From contig CALAMX010000012.1 of assembly GCA_937925755.1 (NCBI GenBank), positions 1 through 13,195 of the forward strand: a DNA stretch of 13,195 bases. The letters are read 5' to 3'. This document shows positions 1 through 6,772 of this stretch, in pieces. A model generated the notes under the pieces. That model was not told the DNA's origin and ran no database searches. It saw nothing but the letters and a program-made list of their open reading frames with translations. Within the stretch, counting starts at the first letter, position 1. The number at the start of each line of letters is the position of its first letter. The position numbers and the translations under genes were made by a program. Source of the DNA: an uncultured Burkholderiales bacterium (lineage in GTDB: Bacteria > Pseudomonadota > Gammaproteobacteria > Burkholderiales > Thiobacillaceae).

Positions 1-2
1 AT

Positions 3-110
3 GCCAAACACCTCAAGCGCAAGGTGCTCTCTCATCTGCACTCCATCCAGAAACAGCCAGCGCGCATCCGTTCGTATTTCAAAGCCGAGCGCATCAAATA
101 TGCCGCTTGA
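3..110 (+). CDS. IS630-type transposase, C-terminal end (cut by window start)
   Basis: An open frame enters from the left edge and ends in TGA after 35 codons. It reads AKHLKRKVLSHLHSIQ and continues through PARIRSYF to a final YAA. This basic tail, with a Lys-Arg-rich helix followed by R-(S)-Y/F-F and a terminal YAA, resembles the end of IS630/DDE-superfamily transposases as I remember them. The DDE catalytic residues would lie to the left, outside the window, so activity cannot be judged. The downstream sequence to about 138 is probably the right end of the element, because the dispersed repeat that follows is interrupted at a TA dinucleotide, the target IS630 elements duplicate. The family call rests on a short tail and is moderate. 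Confidence 0.5.
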   Translation, partial: AKHLKRKVLSHLHSIQKQPARIRSYFKAERIKYAA

Positions 111-130
111 TCTGTACGATATTAAATGGC

Positions 131-245
131 CGGGTTAATAACGTGAGCGCAGCGAACGTTAAGCGAGGCGAAGCCGAGCGGCCGAAGCCAGCACCGCGTA
201 ATGCAGCCGAGCGCCCGCGCAGCCAGTTATGCAGAGCCTCCTTAG
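131..245 (-). repeat. Dispersed hairpin repeat, copy A
   Basis: Read on the minus strand from 245, this stretch starts with CTAAGGAGGCTCTGCATAAC, continues GGCTGCGCGGGCGCTCGGCT, then a GCGGTGCTGGCTTCGG block, and ends at a short stem (TAACGT at 139-144 against ACGTTA at 156-161). The same ordered blocks recur near 3376, 6078 and 7084, with end fragments at 3955 and 7275. The copy stops immediately after the hairpin, where other copies continue GTTAGCCT, and the IS630-type element begins there. Confidence 0.75.
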
Positions 246-522
246 CCCGCGACCGGCAGCCCTTGGCCAGGCAAGCGACCCGCATGGATAGGTCGCCGGC
301 CAGGGCTGACCGGTTGACGGTACCTGGCATGTCTCGCCGGGACAGTGTTGCGCCCTGCACGGGCTTCGGAAAGACGCATCGCGATCCTGCCACGCAAGCC
401 AGGATGAGGTGCCCTTGCACGTGATCTGCCGCGCCAGCCGCAAGCGCGATGGCCCATGCACCGTTCAAGTGGCATTGCGTTTGGCTCGTCATGGGCCACA
501 ATCGAGGTATGACGAGGTCTGC
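246..522. other. Intergenic stretch without a recognisable gene
   Basis: Short open frames on both strands here have Arg/Pro-rich compositions typical of chance frames in GC-rich DNA, and none has a convincing start with a ribosome binding site. The stretch must hold the promoter of the GTPase gene at 533, but no clear -35/-10 pair stands out; TTGCGT at 475-480 with CACAAT at 497-502 is the best weak candidate. Confidence 0.5.
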
Positions 523-532
523 ATGAGGTGTC

Positions 533-1876
533 ATGACGAAGCGAAACCGTGTCATCATCCTGGGTGCCGCCGGGCGGGATTTCCATGATTTCAACGTGGT
601 CTACCGGGACGACCCCGCCACCGAGGTCGTGACCTTCACCGCGGCGCAGATCACGGGGATCGCCGGCCGGCGTTATCCGGCCTCGCTAGCCGGCCATCTC
701 TACCCTGAGGGTATCCCGATCCTGGACGAATCGGGGCTGGACGAGTTGCTTGCCCGCACCCCCATCGACCAGGTGGTCTTCGCCTACAGCGATGTCAGCC
801 ATGCCCATGTCATGCACCTTGCCTCGCGCGCGCTCGCAGGCGGGGCGGATTTTCTGCTGCTCGGGCCGCAGCGCACCATGCTCGAGGCGGCGCGGCCGGT
901 CATCGCCATCAGCGCCGTGCGCACCGGCTGCGGCAAGTCACAGACCTCACGCTATCTCTCCCGCCTGCTCAGGTCCTGGGGGCTACGCCTGGCCATCCTG
1001 CGTCATCCCATGCCTTACGGCGACCTCGAGCGCCAAGCGGTACAGCGTTTTGCCAGTCGCGCCGATCTAGACGCCGCCGCCTGCACGGTGGAAGAGCGTG
1101 AGGAGTATGAGCCGCACATCGCCGTCGGCAACACGGTCTGGGCCGGCGTGGATTACGCACGCATCGTCGCGCAGGCATCCCAGGAGGCCGATCTCCTGCT
1201 GTGGGAGGGCGGCAACAACGACTTCCCCTTCCTCCGGCCGGATCTGCACATCGTGCTGACCGACCCGCTGCGCGCCGGCCACGAGTTGACGCATCACCCG
1301 GGCGAGACCGTACTGCGCATGGCCGACATCGTCGTGCTGGCCAAGTGCGACGCTGCTGCTCAAGCGCAGATCCAGCAGGTGACCGACAACGTGCGCCGCA
1401 TCAACCCGCGTGCCGCCCTGGTCCGCGCCGCCTCGCCTATCACCCTGTCCGAAGCGGAGACGATCCGCGGTAGACCGGTGGCTGTGGTCGAGGACGGCCC
1501 CAGCGTCACTCATGGCGGCATGGCCTATGGCGCGGGGTATGTCGCCGCCTCGCGCGCCGGTGCGCAGATCGTCGATCCGCGGCCCTACGCCGCGCCGACG
1601 ATCGCCGGGATTTATGCGGCCTATCCTCATATCGGCCCCGTGTTGCCGGCCATGGGCTATACTGCGGCGCAGCTTGAGGCACTGAGCGCCACGCTCGCCG
1701 CCATGCCTGTGGACTACGTGCTGGCAGCCACGCCGGCCGATCTCGCCCGGCTCATCCAGATCGACAAACCGGTGCTGCGTACCCACTACGACTATGCCGA
1801 GCTCGACAGCCCCGGACTGGCCGATCATGTACGTGATTTCCTGGCCGCTTGCGGCCTGCTGACCGCCTACGTTTAA
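533..1876 (+). CDS. Cyclic 2,3-diphosphoglycerate synthetase-like P-loop GTPase (COG2403)
   Basis: This 447-residue protein matches the COG2403 family, named after archaeal cyclic 2,3-diphosphoglycerate synthetase, although most bacterial members have no proven substrate. Residues 6-60 are the family's N-terminal block (IILGAAGRDFHDFN, then RRYPASLAG and LYPEGIPI). A P-loop lies at 128-138 (AVRTGCGKSQT), followed by RHPMPYGDL at 157-165, an acidic Walker-B-like strand DLLLWEGGNND at 220-230 and a possible base-recognition strand VVLAKCD at 267-273. Length is normal and the frame is intact. The start is supported by GAGG at 525-528, four bases upstream of ATG. The dehydrogenase gene starts 3 bp after the stop, so the two are almost surely co-transcribed. 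The protein is probably cytoplasmic. Whether it makes cyclic 2,3-diphosphoglycerate in this organism is unknown; it could act on another phosphorylated metabolite. Confidence 0.85.
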   Translation: MTKRNRVIILGAAGRDFHDFNVVYRDDPATEVVTFTAAQITGIAGRRYPASLAGHLYPEGIPILDESGLDELLARTPIDQVVFAYSDVSHAHVMHLASRALAGGADFLLLGPQRTMLEAARPVIAISAVRTGCGKSQTSRYLSRLLRSWGLRLAILRHPMPYGDLERQAVQRFASRADLDAAACTVEEREEYEPHIAVGNTVWAGVDYARIVAQASQEADLLLWEGGNNDFPFLRPDLHIVLTDPLRAGHELTHHPGETVLRMADIVVLAKCDAAAQAQIQQVTDNVRRINPRAALVRAASPITLSEAETIRGRPVAVVEDGPSVTHGGMAYGAGYVAASRAGAQIVDPRPYAAPTIAGIYAAYPHIGPVLPAMGYTAAQLEALSATLAAMPVDYVLAATPADLARLIQIDKPVLRTHYDYAELDSPGLADHVRDFLAACGLLTAYV

Positions 1877-1879
1877 ACC

Positions 1880-3331
1880 ATGCCCGAGCTCAAACGCCCT
1901 GACCTGCTGCGCCAGCAGGCCATGATCGATGGCCGCTGGTGCGACGCCGACGACGGCAGCGTGCTGACCGTACACGACCCGGCCACGGGTGCGCTCGCAG
2001 GGACGGTCCCCAATCTGACCGCCGCCGAGACGCGCCAGGCCATCGCTGCCGCAGCACGGGCGCTGACCGCCTGGCGGGCGCTGACCGCGGGCGAGCGCGC
2101 GGCCATCCTGCGACGCTGGCACGACCTCGTTCTTGCCCACAAGGAAGATTTGGCGCGCATCCTGACCGCCGAGCAGGGTAAACCGCTCAGTGAGGCGCGC
2201 GCCGAGATCGCCTACGCCGCCAGCTTCTTCGACTGGTTCGCTGAGGAGGCGCGGCGCATCTTCGGCGAGGTGATCCCCTCGCCCTGGCCAGAGCGCCGCA
2301 TCCTCACCCTGCGCCAGCCCATCGGCGTGGTGGCGGTGATCACACCCTGGAATTTCCCCTCCGCCATGCTCGCGCGCAAGGCCGCGGCGGCACTCGCCGC
2401 CGGCTGCACGGTGGTGGCCAAGCCGGCCTCTGCCACGCCCTTCTCAGCGCTAGCCCTGGCGGCCCTGGGGCTGGAGGCGGGGATCCCACCGGGGGTGCTG
2501 AATGTCGTCACCGGAGCGGCAGAGGCGATTGGCGCGGAGCTCACCGCCAACCCCACGGTGCGCATGCTCTCCTTCACCGGCTCGACCGAGACCGGCAAGC
2601 GGCTGATGGCGGCCTGTGCCGGGACAGTGAAGAAGGTGGCCCTGGAGCTGGGCGGCAACGCCCCGTTCATCGTCTTCGACGATGCCGACCTGGACGCCGC
2701 GATCGAGGGGGCGCTCGCCGCCAAATTTCGTAACTGTGGCCAAACCTGTGTCTGCGCCAACCGCATCCTCGTCCAGGCGGACATCTACAAGGCTTTCGCC
2801 GAGCGCTTTGCCGAGCGGGTTTCCCAGCTCAGGGTCGGCCCTGGTCAGGAAGAGGGGGTGCAGCTCGGCCCGCTCATCAATCCGGCGGCCCTGGCCAAGG
2901 TCGAGGCACATGTGGCCGATGCCCTCGCGCACGGGGCACGCTTGCTCACGGGGGGTGCGCGGCATGCGCTCGGCGGCAACTTCTACCGACCCACGGTGCT
3001 GACCGAGGTAACACCCGAGATGCGAGTGTGCCAGGAGGAGACCTTCGGTCCCGTAGCGCCGCTACTACGCTTTACCCGAGAGGACGAGGCCATTTCCATC
3101 GCCAACGCCACCGAATACGGTCTGGCCGCTTTTTTCTACACCCGCGACCTAGGGCGCGCCTGGCGTGTGGCCGAGGCCCTCGAATATGGCATGGTCGGCG
3201 TCAACGCGGGGGTGATCTCGACAGCCGTCGCACCTTTCGGCGGTGTCAAGCAATCCGGTCTCGGCCGCGAGGGCGGGCGCGAAGGGATTGCCGAGTTTCT
3301 GGAGACCAAGTACGTCTGCCTGGGGCTCTGA
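1880..3331 (+). CDS. gabD: NAD(P)-dependent succinate-semialdehyde dehydrogenase
   Basis: The 483-residue protein is collinear with E. coli GabD, which oxidises succinate semialdehyde to succinate in the cytoplasm, the last step of GABA breakdown. The nucleotide-binding fold includes TPWNFPSAM near 154 and FTGSTETG near 232. The catalytic pair is visible: Glu256 in LELGGNAPF and Cys290 in NCGQTCVCANR, offset by two from the E. coli residues. The C-terminal part keeps EETFGPVAPL and PFGGVKQSGLGREGG, and length is normal. It starts 3 bp after the GTPase gene with no clear ribosome binding site of its own, which suggests translational coupling. No GABA transaminase or GABA transporter is nearby, so the substrate may be another semialdehyde or aldehyde; related dehydrogenases of this clade accept glutarate semialdehyde. 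The family assignment is secure, the exact substrate and cofactor are inferred. Confidence 0.9.
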   Translation: MPELKRPDLLRQQAMIDGRWCDADDGSVLTVHDPATGALAGTVPNLTAAETRQAIAAAARALTAWRALTAGERAAILRRWHDLVLAHKEDLARILTAEQGKPLSEARAEIAYAASFFDWFAEEARRIFGEVIPSPWPERRILTLRQPIGVVAVITPWNFPSAMLARKAAAALAAGCTVVAKPASATPFSALALAALGLEAGIPPGVLNVVTGAAEAIGAELTANPTVRMLSFTGSTETGKRLMAACAGTVKKVALELGGNAPFIVFDDADLDAAIEGALAAKFRNCGQTCVCANRILVQADIYKAFAERFAERVSQLRVGPGQEEGVQLGPLINPAALAKVEAHVADALAHGARLLTGGARHALGGNFYRPTVLTEVTPEMRVCQEETFGPVAPLLRFTREDEAISIANATEYGLAAFFYTRDLGRAWRVAEALEYGMVGVNAGVISTAVAPFGGVKQSGLGREGGREGIAEFLETKYVCLGL

Positions 3332-3375
3332 TGTGCATACGGTCGGGATCGGCGCCGAGGGCGATTCAGTCCTCG

Positions 3376-3486
3376 CTTACGCGGTGTTGGCTCCGGCCGC
3401 CGCTTCGCGGCTTAACATGCGCTACGCGCATGTTAGCCTGCGCCGAAACTGCGTTTTGGCTCCGGCCGCTCGGCTTCGCCTCGCCA
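3376..3486 (+). repeat. Dispersed hairpin repeat, copy B
   Basis: It starts at ACGCGGTGTTGGCTCCGG and contains a strong hairpin: GGC, one bulged T at 3412, then TAACATGCGC (3413-3422), loop TAC, GCGCATGTTA (3426-3435) and GCC. It continues with CTGCGCCGAAACTGCGTTTT, shared with copy C, which can form a second small stem (GCCGAAA against TTTTGGC). After that a second GGCTCCGGCCGCTCGGCTTC block, like the one upstream of the hairpin in other copies, runs into the REP array. Confidence 0.75.
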
Positions 3487-3883
3487 TGTCGCGGCTTTCG
3501 CCGCTCCTACACCTGCCGAGCCGATCTCGTAGGAGCGACGAAAGTAGGAGCGACGAAAGTCGCGACCGAAAACAATCAACAGCGACTCACGGGATGCATA
3601 CCACGACGTGTCGCGGCTTTCGCCGCGCTTACGCCTGTCGTGCCGATCTCGTAGGAGCGACGACAGTCGCGACCGAAAACAACCAACAGCGACCCACGGG
3701 ACGCATACCACGACGTGTCGCGGCTCTCGCCGCTCCTACACCTGCCGAGCCGATCTCGTAGGAGCGACCTGTAGGAGCGATCTGTAGGAGCGACGAAAGT
3801 CGCGACCGAAAACGACCAACAACGACCAACAACGACCAACAGGGTGTATCTCACGACGTGTCGCGACTCTCGTCGCGCCTACA
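3487..3883. repeat. Tandem array of inverted REP pairs (BIME-like)
   Basis: Three units start at 3487, 3609 and 3716 (122, 107 and 143 bp) and a fourth, partial one at 3859. Each unit begins with a REP in reverse orientation (TGTCGCGGCTTTCGCCGCTC then CTAC), a short linker ending GCCGATCTC, a REP in forward orientation (GTAGGAGCGACGAAAGTCGC then GACC), and a tail CGAAAACAAYCAACAGCGAC to CACGACG. Each REP is an imperfect palindrome. Internal expansions are visible: GTAGGAGCGACGAAA is duplicated at 3529-3558 and GTAGGAGCGAYCT at 3758-3783. The REP core resembles the GTAGGAGCG families of gammaproteobacteria. Confidence 0.85.
3811..3840 (+). repeat. Three perfect copies of a 10-bp repeat (AACGACCAAC)
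   Basis: AACGACCAAC occurs three times head to tail without mismatch in the tail of the third REP unit. The corresponding position of the other two units has a single related copy (AACAATCAAC, AACAACCAAC), so this is a local expansion, probably by slippage. Confidence 0.85.
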
Positions 3884-3954
3884 CGAGGCGCAAGCGCGGC
3901 GGGCGGTGTGGCATCATGATGATACGTCTCGCATCCGGCGCTCCGGGCACTCAA

Positions 3955-3988
3955 TCCCGGTCGCCGGGTTATGCAGAGCGTCCCTAGA
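3955..3988 (-). repeat. Dispersed hairpin repeat, end fragment (copy F)
   Basis: GGGTTATGCAGAGCGTCCCT then AG matches the end blocks at 229-245 and 7308-7326 (TTATGCAGAGCNTCC-TAG). The rest of the repeat is not recognisable upstream. The fragment ends about 50 bp before the DUF302 gene, so it may contribute to that gene's leader or promoter. Confidence 0.55.
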
Positions 3989-4039
3989 GAAGGGGTAAAT
4001 TCTGTATTTGTCTAGCTTGACCAGAGGAAGGAGACAGCC

Positions 4040-4753
4040 ATGCATCGCTTCGTCGCACTCTTCGTCGCCTTGACCCTCGCCACACCTGTCGTTGCCCAGC
4101 AGACGTCTGCTGCCCAGGCAGCGCCCAACCCCTTTTTCCTGCCCGGCACTACCATCCCCAATCCCCTCGCCTATCTGGGGCTCATCAACTGGCTCAACAC
4201 CATCAAGGCGCCGCCGCAGAAACGTCACTACGAGATGGCACCCATCATCGAGCGTAGACAGAAGGTCCTGTTCATGCAGGCCATGATGCCCTTCCTCGGC
4301 AACCTGGGTATTCGCGATGTCATGAACCTGATGTCCATCAAGTACAAGGCCAAGGAGGGGCTGTCCTTCGACGAGGTGGTGGAGTCCATGCAGCTGCGCG
4401 CCAACAAGCTCAATTTCAAACTGGTCGGCCACAGCCCCATGTGGAAAGATTTCGTCGCCGTGCTCAACGACAAGACGGCCCCCCGCGTGGAGGTCTTTCA
4501 CTTTTGCGACATCGCCGCCGGGCGCGAGGTGTTGCGTCTAGCGCCCGAGGCCGTGGCCTTCTTGCCCTGCCGCATCGCGGTGATGGAGGACGCCGACAAG
4601 AACATCTGGGTGGTGACCCTGGACTGGGACCTGGCCTGGCTGGACACCATCCAGGGCAGCCTGGGCATCCACCCGGAGCTGGCGCGCCACGCCATCGACA
4701 TCCGCGACAAGATGGACGAGATCATGCGCGCGGCGGCGGCTGGCGAGCTGTGA
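4040..4753 (+). CDS. Secreted DUF302 domain protein
   Basis: The 237-residue protein begins with a signal peptide (MHRFVALFVALTLATPVVA, cleavage expected near Ala19-Gln20), so the mature protein is probably periplasmic. The DUF302 core lies at about 105-200 with its two typical blocks: VEVFHFCD at 150-157 (ending strand plus Cys156) and LPCRIAVMED at 175-184 (Cys177). An N-terminal extension of about 80 residues containing two Met-rich amphipathic stretches (LFMQAMMPF, VMNLMSI) precedes the core and is not part of the usual small DUF302 domain. GAAGGAG lies eight bases before ATG and fixes the start. The gene converges on the transporter gene with only 12 bp between stops. DUF302 proteins have no established biochemical activity; they are common in sulfur-oxidising and other chemolithotrophic bacteria, and a redox, metal or ligand-binding role is only a guess. 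Two cysteines could form a disulfide. Confidence 0.8.
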   Translation: MHRFVALFVALTLATPVVAQQTSAAQAAPNPFFLPGTTIPNPLAYLGLINWLNTIKAPPQKRHYEMAPIIERRQKVLFMQAMMPFLGNLGIRDVMNLMSIKYKAKEGLSFDEVVESMQLRANKLNFKLVGHSPMWKDFVAVLNDKTAPRVEVFHFCDIAAGREVLRLAPEAVAFLPCRIAVMEDADKNIWVVTLDWDLAWLDTIQGSLGIHPELARHAIDIRDKMDEIMRAAAAGEL

Positions 4754-4765
4754 GCCGGCCGGCGC

Positions 4766-5755
4766 TCAGTGCCCTTCCACGCAGACCTCGCGCCGCGCCA
4801 CGGCGAGCAGGGTACGGGCGCTGAGGGCGGTCACCACTAGGGTGAGAACGGCGAGCAGGACGATGGCCAGTCGCTCGTAGAAGGCGATGCCGGTATCCTC
4901 CGCCATGATAAGGGTGGCGATGGTCATCGCGGCGAGCGGGAAGGAATAGGCCCACCAAGAAAGGAAGAATTTCAGCCGGGCGAAGTATTTGAGCTGGGTG
5001 GCGAGCATCAAAGTGAAGGCGAGGGCGACGAAGTAGAGCACACGCGCGAAGGCGTCCAGTTCGTGCGTGAGCTGGTGGTAGGCGACGAAACCCACCGCCG
5101 GCGGGGCGATGAAGATGAACAGGGTAGGCTGTAAGCGCTCCGGCAGACTGCCGTGGAAGATGAGCCGGTAGAACAAGAGGGCTGTGAGCACCGGCCAGAA
5201 GAACAGGCCCAGGCTGAAGAAGAACCAGGATATCTCTAAGGATGCGTGATGCACGCCGGCGATGGGCACCAGGATGTTGCCCACCACGGGGATGAACCAG
5301 GCCGGGTTCAGGTGGGCGATCTCGTATTGGGTTTGATGGATCCAGGAAGACAGCACATAGAGCGTCAGGATCACGTGCAGCACCGTGCCGACCGACCACA
5401 GCCAGAACGACAATCCGGGCGCCGAGGCATAGGTGGCGATGCCGAGCAGGATGAAGCCGATCGACAGGGTGGGGACGAAGGCCTGTTTGACCGGGTGTGT
5501 GAGTTCGGCGACGACCCTATCCTGATAACGCACGACCTTGGCCGTGTAAATGAGGGCCAGGATGACGAAGACCGCGGCGCTCACGCCCAGCAGCCAAGGG
5601 CTCACGGTGAAGTCCAGACCGAAGCTGCGCTCGGTGCGCGCCCAGGCGATGGTCAACCCGGTCAGGCCCATGATCACGGCGAACCAGGCGATCGGGAAGT
5701 TCTTCAGACGCGCGCTCGGGCTGTCTTTAGCGGCGGGGACGGTGGTAGTGGTCAT
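4766..5755 (-). CDS. SLAC1/TDT-family anion channel or transporter (TehA-like)
   Basis: This 329-residue inner-membrane protein has about ten hydrophobic segments and a soluble N-terminus of about 20 residues, as in the tellurite-resistance/dicarboxylate transporter (TDT) family, which includes TehA, yeast Mae1 and plant SLAC1. Recognisable family blocks are FPIAWFAVIMGLTGL near 20, HLNPAWFIPVVGNILVPIAG near 147, and WWAYSFPLAAMTIATL near 266, where the helix carries the aromatic residues that line the pore in this family. Length is normal. Start choice is supported by GGGAGAG about eight bases upstream of ATG. Candidate substrates include C4-dicarboxylates, sulfite or inorganic anions; some bacterial members export sulfite, but nothing here decides. 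It is convergent with the DUF302 gene and lies downstream of a peroxiredoxin remnant on the same strand, from which a hairpin separates it. Confidence 0.85.
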   Translation of the reverse strand: MTTTTVPAAKDSPSARLKNFPIAWFAVIMGLTGLTIAWARTERSFGLDFTVSPWLLGVSAAVFVILALIYTAKVVRYQDRVVAELTHPVKQAFVPTLSIGFILLGIATYASAPGLSFWLWSVGTVLHVILTLYVLSSWIHQTQYEIAHLNPAWFIPVVGNILVPIAGVHHASLEISWFFFSLGLFFWPVLTALLFYRLIFHGSLPERLQPTLFIFIAPPAVGFVAYHQLTHELDAFARVLYFVALAFTLMLATQLKYFARLKFFLSWWAYSFPLAAMTIATLIMAEDTGIAFYERLAIVLLAVLTLVVTALSARTLLAVARREVCVEGH

Positions 5756-5770
5756 CGTGTGTCTCTCCCA

Positions 5771-5798
5771 AAAAGTACAGCCGCCCCGGTAGGGGCGG
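5771..5798 (-). terminator. Possible terminator between peroxiredoxin remnant and transporter gene
   Basis: Read on the minus strand, CCGCCCC (5798-5792), a TACC loop and GGGGCGG (5787-5781) form a perfect 7-bp GC stem, followed by CTGTAC and a run of five T (5775-5771). The T run begins six bases after the stem, so efficiency may be low. It ends 15 bp before the transporter start codon and could instead act as a leader hairpin. Confidence 0.4.
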
Positions 5799-5816
5799 GC
5801 AGAGCGGCTCGATAGA

Positions 5817-6078
5817 TTACAAGGCTTTTTTGCAGAAATACCAGTCGGTGCACTCGTAGCCCTCTTTCAGACGCGCCTCGGCGGCACCCACATCCTGCGG
5901 CGGCGGCACGATGACCTTGTCGCCCGGCTGCTAGCCCTCGGGCGTGGCCACCTTGTACTTGTCCGAGGTCTGCAGGGCAGACACGAGGCGCAGGATCTCG
6001 GCGATCGAGCGGCCGTTGGTCATCGGGTAATAGATCATCGCCCGCAGCACCACTCCAGGGGCGCGGGGGTTACTCAGA
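5817..6078 (-). pseudogene. 1-Cys peroxiredoxin (Prx6/AhpC-TSA type), C-terminal remnant with amber codon
   Basis: On the minus strand the frame reads LRAMIYYPMTNGRSIAEILR, then LVSALQTSDKYKVATPEG, a TAG stop (5931-5933), then QPGDKVIVPPPQDVG and a final EGYECTDWYFCKKAL before TAA at 5817. This is the C-terminal third of Prx6-type peroxidases, which reduce hydrogen and alkyl peroxides. The family has Trp at the TAG position (ATPxGWQPGD), so a single TGG-to-TAG change explains the stop. The thioredoxin fold with the peroxidatic Cys motif (PVCTTE) is missing, and homology fades upstream of about 6050, where the dispersed repeat takes over. The open stretch 5931-6128 has an ATG, but that ATG lies in the repeat. 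I regard this as a dead remnant. Suppression of TAG would not restore function without the N-terminal part. Confidence 0.85.
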
Positions 6079-6215
6079 GGTTCCTCGGGGAAGCGCTGCA
6101 TCACTGGCTGCGCAGGCGCTCGGCTCAAAGCGCGGTGTTGGCTTCGACCGCCTGCCCTCGCTCGCTTAACCTGCCTCGTGGCAGGTTAGCCTACGCCGAA
6201 ACTGCGTTTGGGTCT
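6078..6215 (+). repeat. Dispersed hairpin repeat, copy C
   Basis: It contains the end block (GCATCACTGGCTGCGC, with the adjoining CGGGGAAGCGC related to the GGGAAGCTC of copy E), GGCGCTCGGCTCAAAGCGCG, GTGTTGGCTTCG, then the hairpin: GC, bulged T at 6166, TAACCTGCC (6167-6175), loop TCGT, GGCAGGTTA (6180-6188), GC. GCCGAAACTGCGTTT follows as in copy B. The stem differs in sequence from copy B but is fully paired. Its left end abuts the peroxiredoxin remnant. Confidence 0.8.
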
Positions 6216-6500
6216 CAAGGCTGACCTCCTGTCACGTCACGGTCCTAAACTCTAGTCGCGCGGCGCTCAACCCCGCTCGCGGCCTCCTGCAGTGCTTCCC
6301 TTGGCAAGCCGTAGGGTGTCGAGTACGCAGTGAAACACGCGCTTTTTGTGCGGGCCTCCGGTCCGCAGTGTAGCGCATTCGGGCTGCTGCCCCAGGGCTG
6401 TAATTTTCGCTGACCCTCTGTCGCGCAGAACAGGCCGGACCCTGCACGGGTTTAGACGCGCTTACGAGGGCGTGTTCAGTCATAAAAATAGTGGAAATCG
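6216..6500. other. Intergenic stretch without a recognisable gene
   Basis: No frame here has protein-like composition or a ribosome binding site. At 6347-6369 GTGCGGGCCTCCGGTCCGCAG is a degenerate copy, in inverted orientation, of the palindrome of the tandem array that starts at 6501. Nothing else is recognisable. Confidence 0.5.
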
Positions 6501-6692
6501 ATGGATGCGGGCCAGAGGCCCGCGCACCCGGGATGGGTGCGGGCCAGAGGCCCGCGCACCCGGGATGGTGCAGGCCAGAGGCCCGCGCACCCGGGATGGA
6601 TGCGGGCCAGAGGCCCGCGCACCCGGGATGGATGCGGGCCAGAGGCCCGCGCACCCGGGATGGGTGCGGGCCAGAGGCCCGCGCACCCGGGA
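6501..6692 (+). repeat. Six-copy tandem array of a 32-bp hairpin unit
   Basis: The unit is ATGGRTGCGGGCCAGAGGCC followed by CGCGCACCCGGG. TGCGGGCC (TGCAGGCC in the third) begins at 6506, 6538, 6569, 6601, 6633 and 6665, giving periods of 32, 31, 32, 32 and 32 bp. Each unit contains the inverted repeat GCGGGCC-AGA-GGCCCGC; only the third copy has one broken pair. There are no variable spacers, so this is not a CRISPR array. The frames through the array on both strands are open but encode only Arg/Gly/Pro repeats. Confidence 0.9.
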
Positions 6693-6772
6693 AGGACGGT
6701 GGCTGGGGGCTGAGGCCGATGGGTGCGGCGCACCTGGGAGGGAAGCCCGGCTGGCAGGGAAAGGAGTGGAAA

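Noticed and set aside
1067..2140. Antisense open frame of 357 codons across the GTPase and gabD genes
   Set aside because: It lies opposite two secure genes, mirrors their codon periodicity and has a Gly/Arg/Gln-rich composition with no domain.
353..6458. Second dispersed repeat suggested by CCCTGCACGGGYTT near 353 and 6440
   Set aside because: The match is only about 14 bases and the flanks do not align, so chance cannot be excluded.
6501..6692. CRISPR array
   Set aside because: The units follow each other directly without variable spacers, and no cas gene is present.
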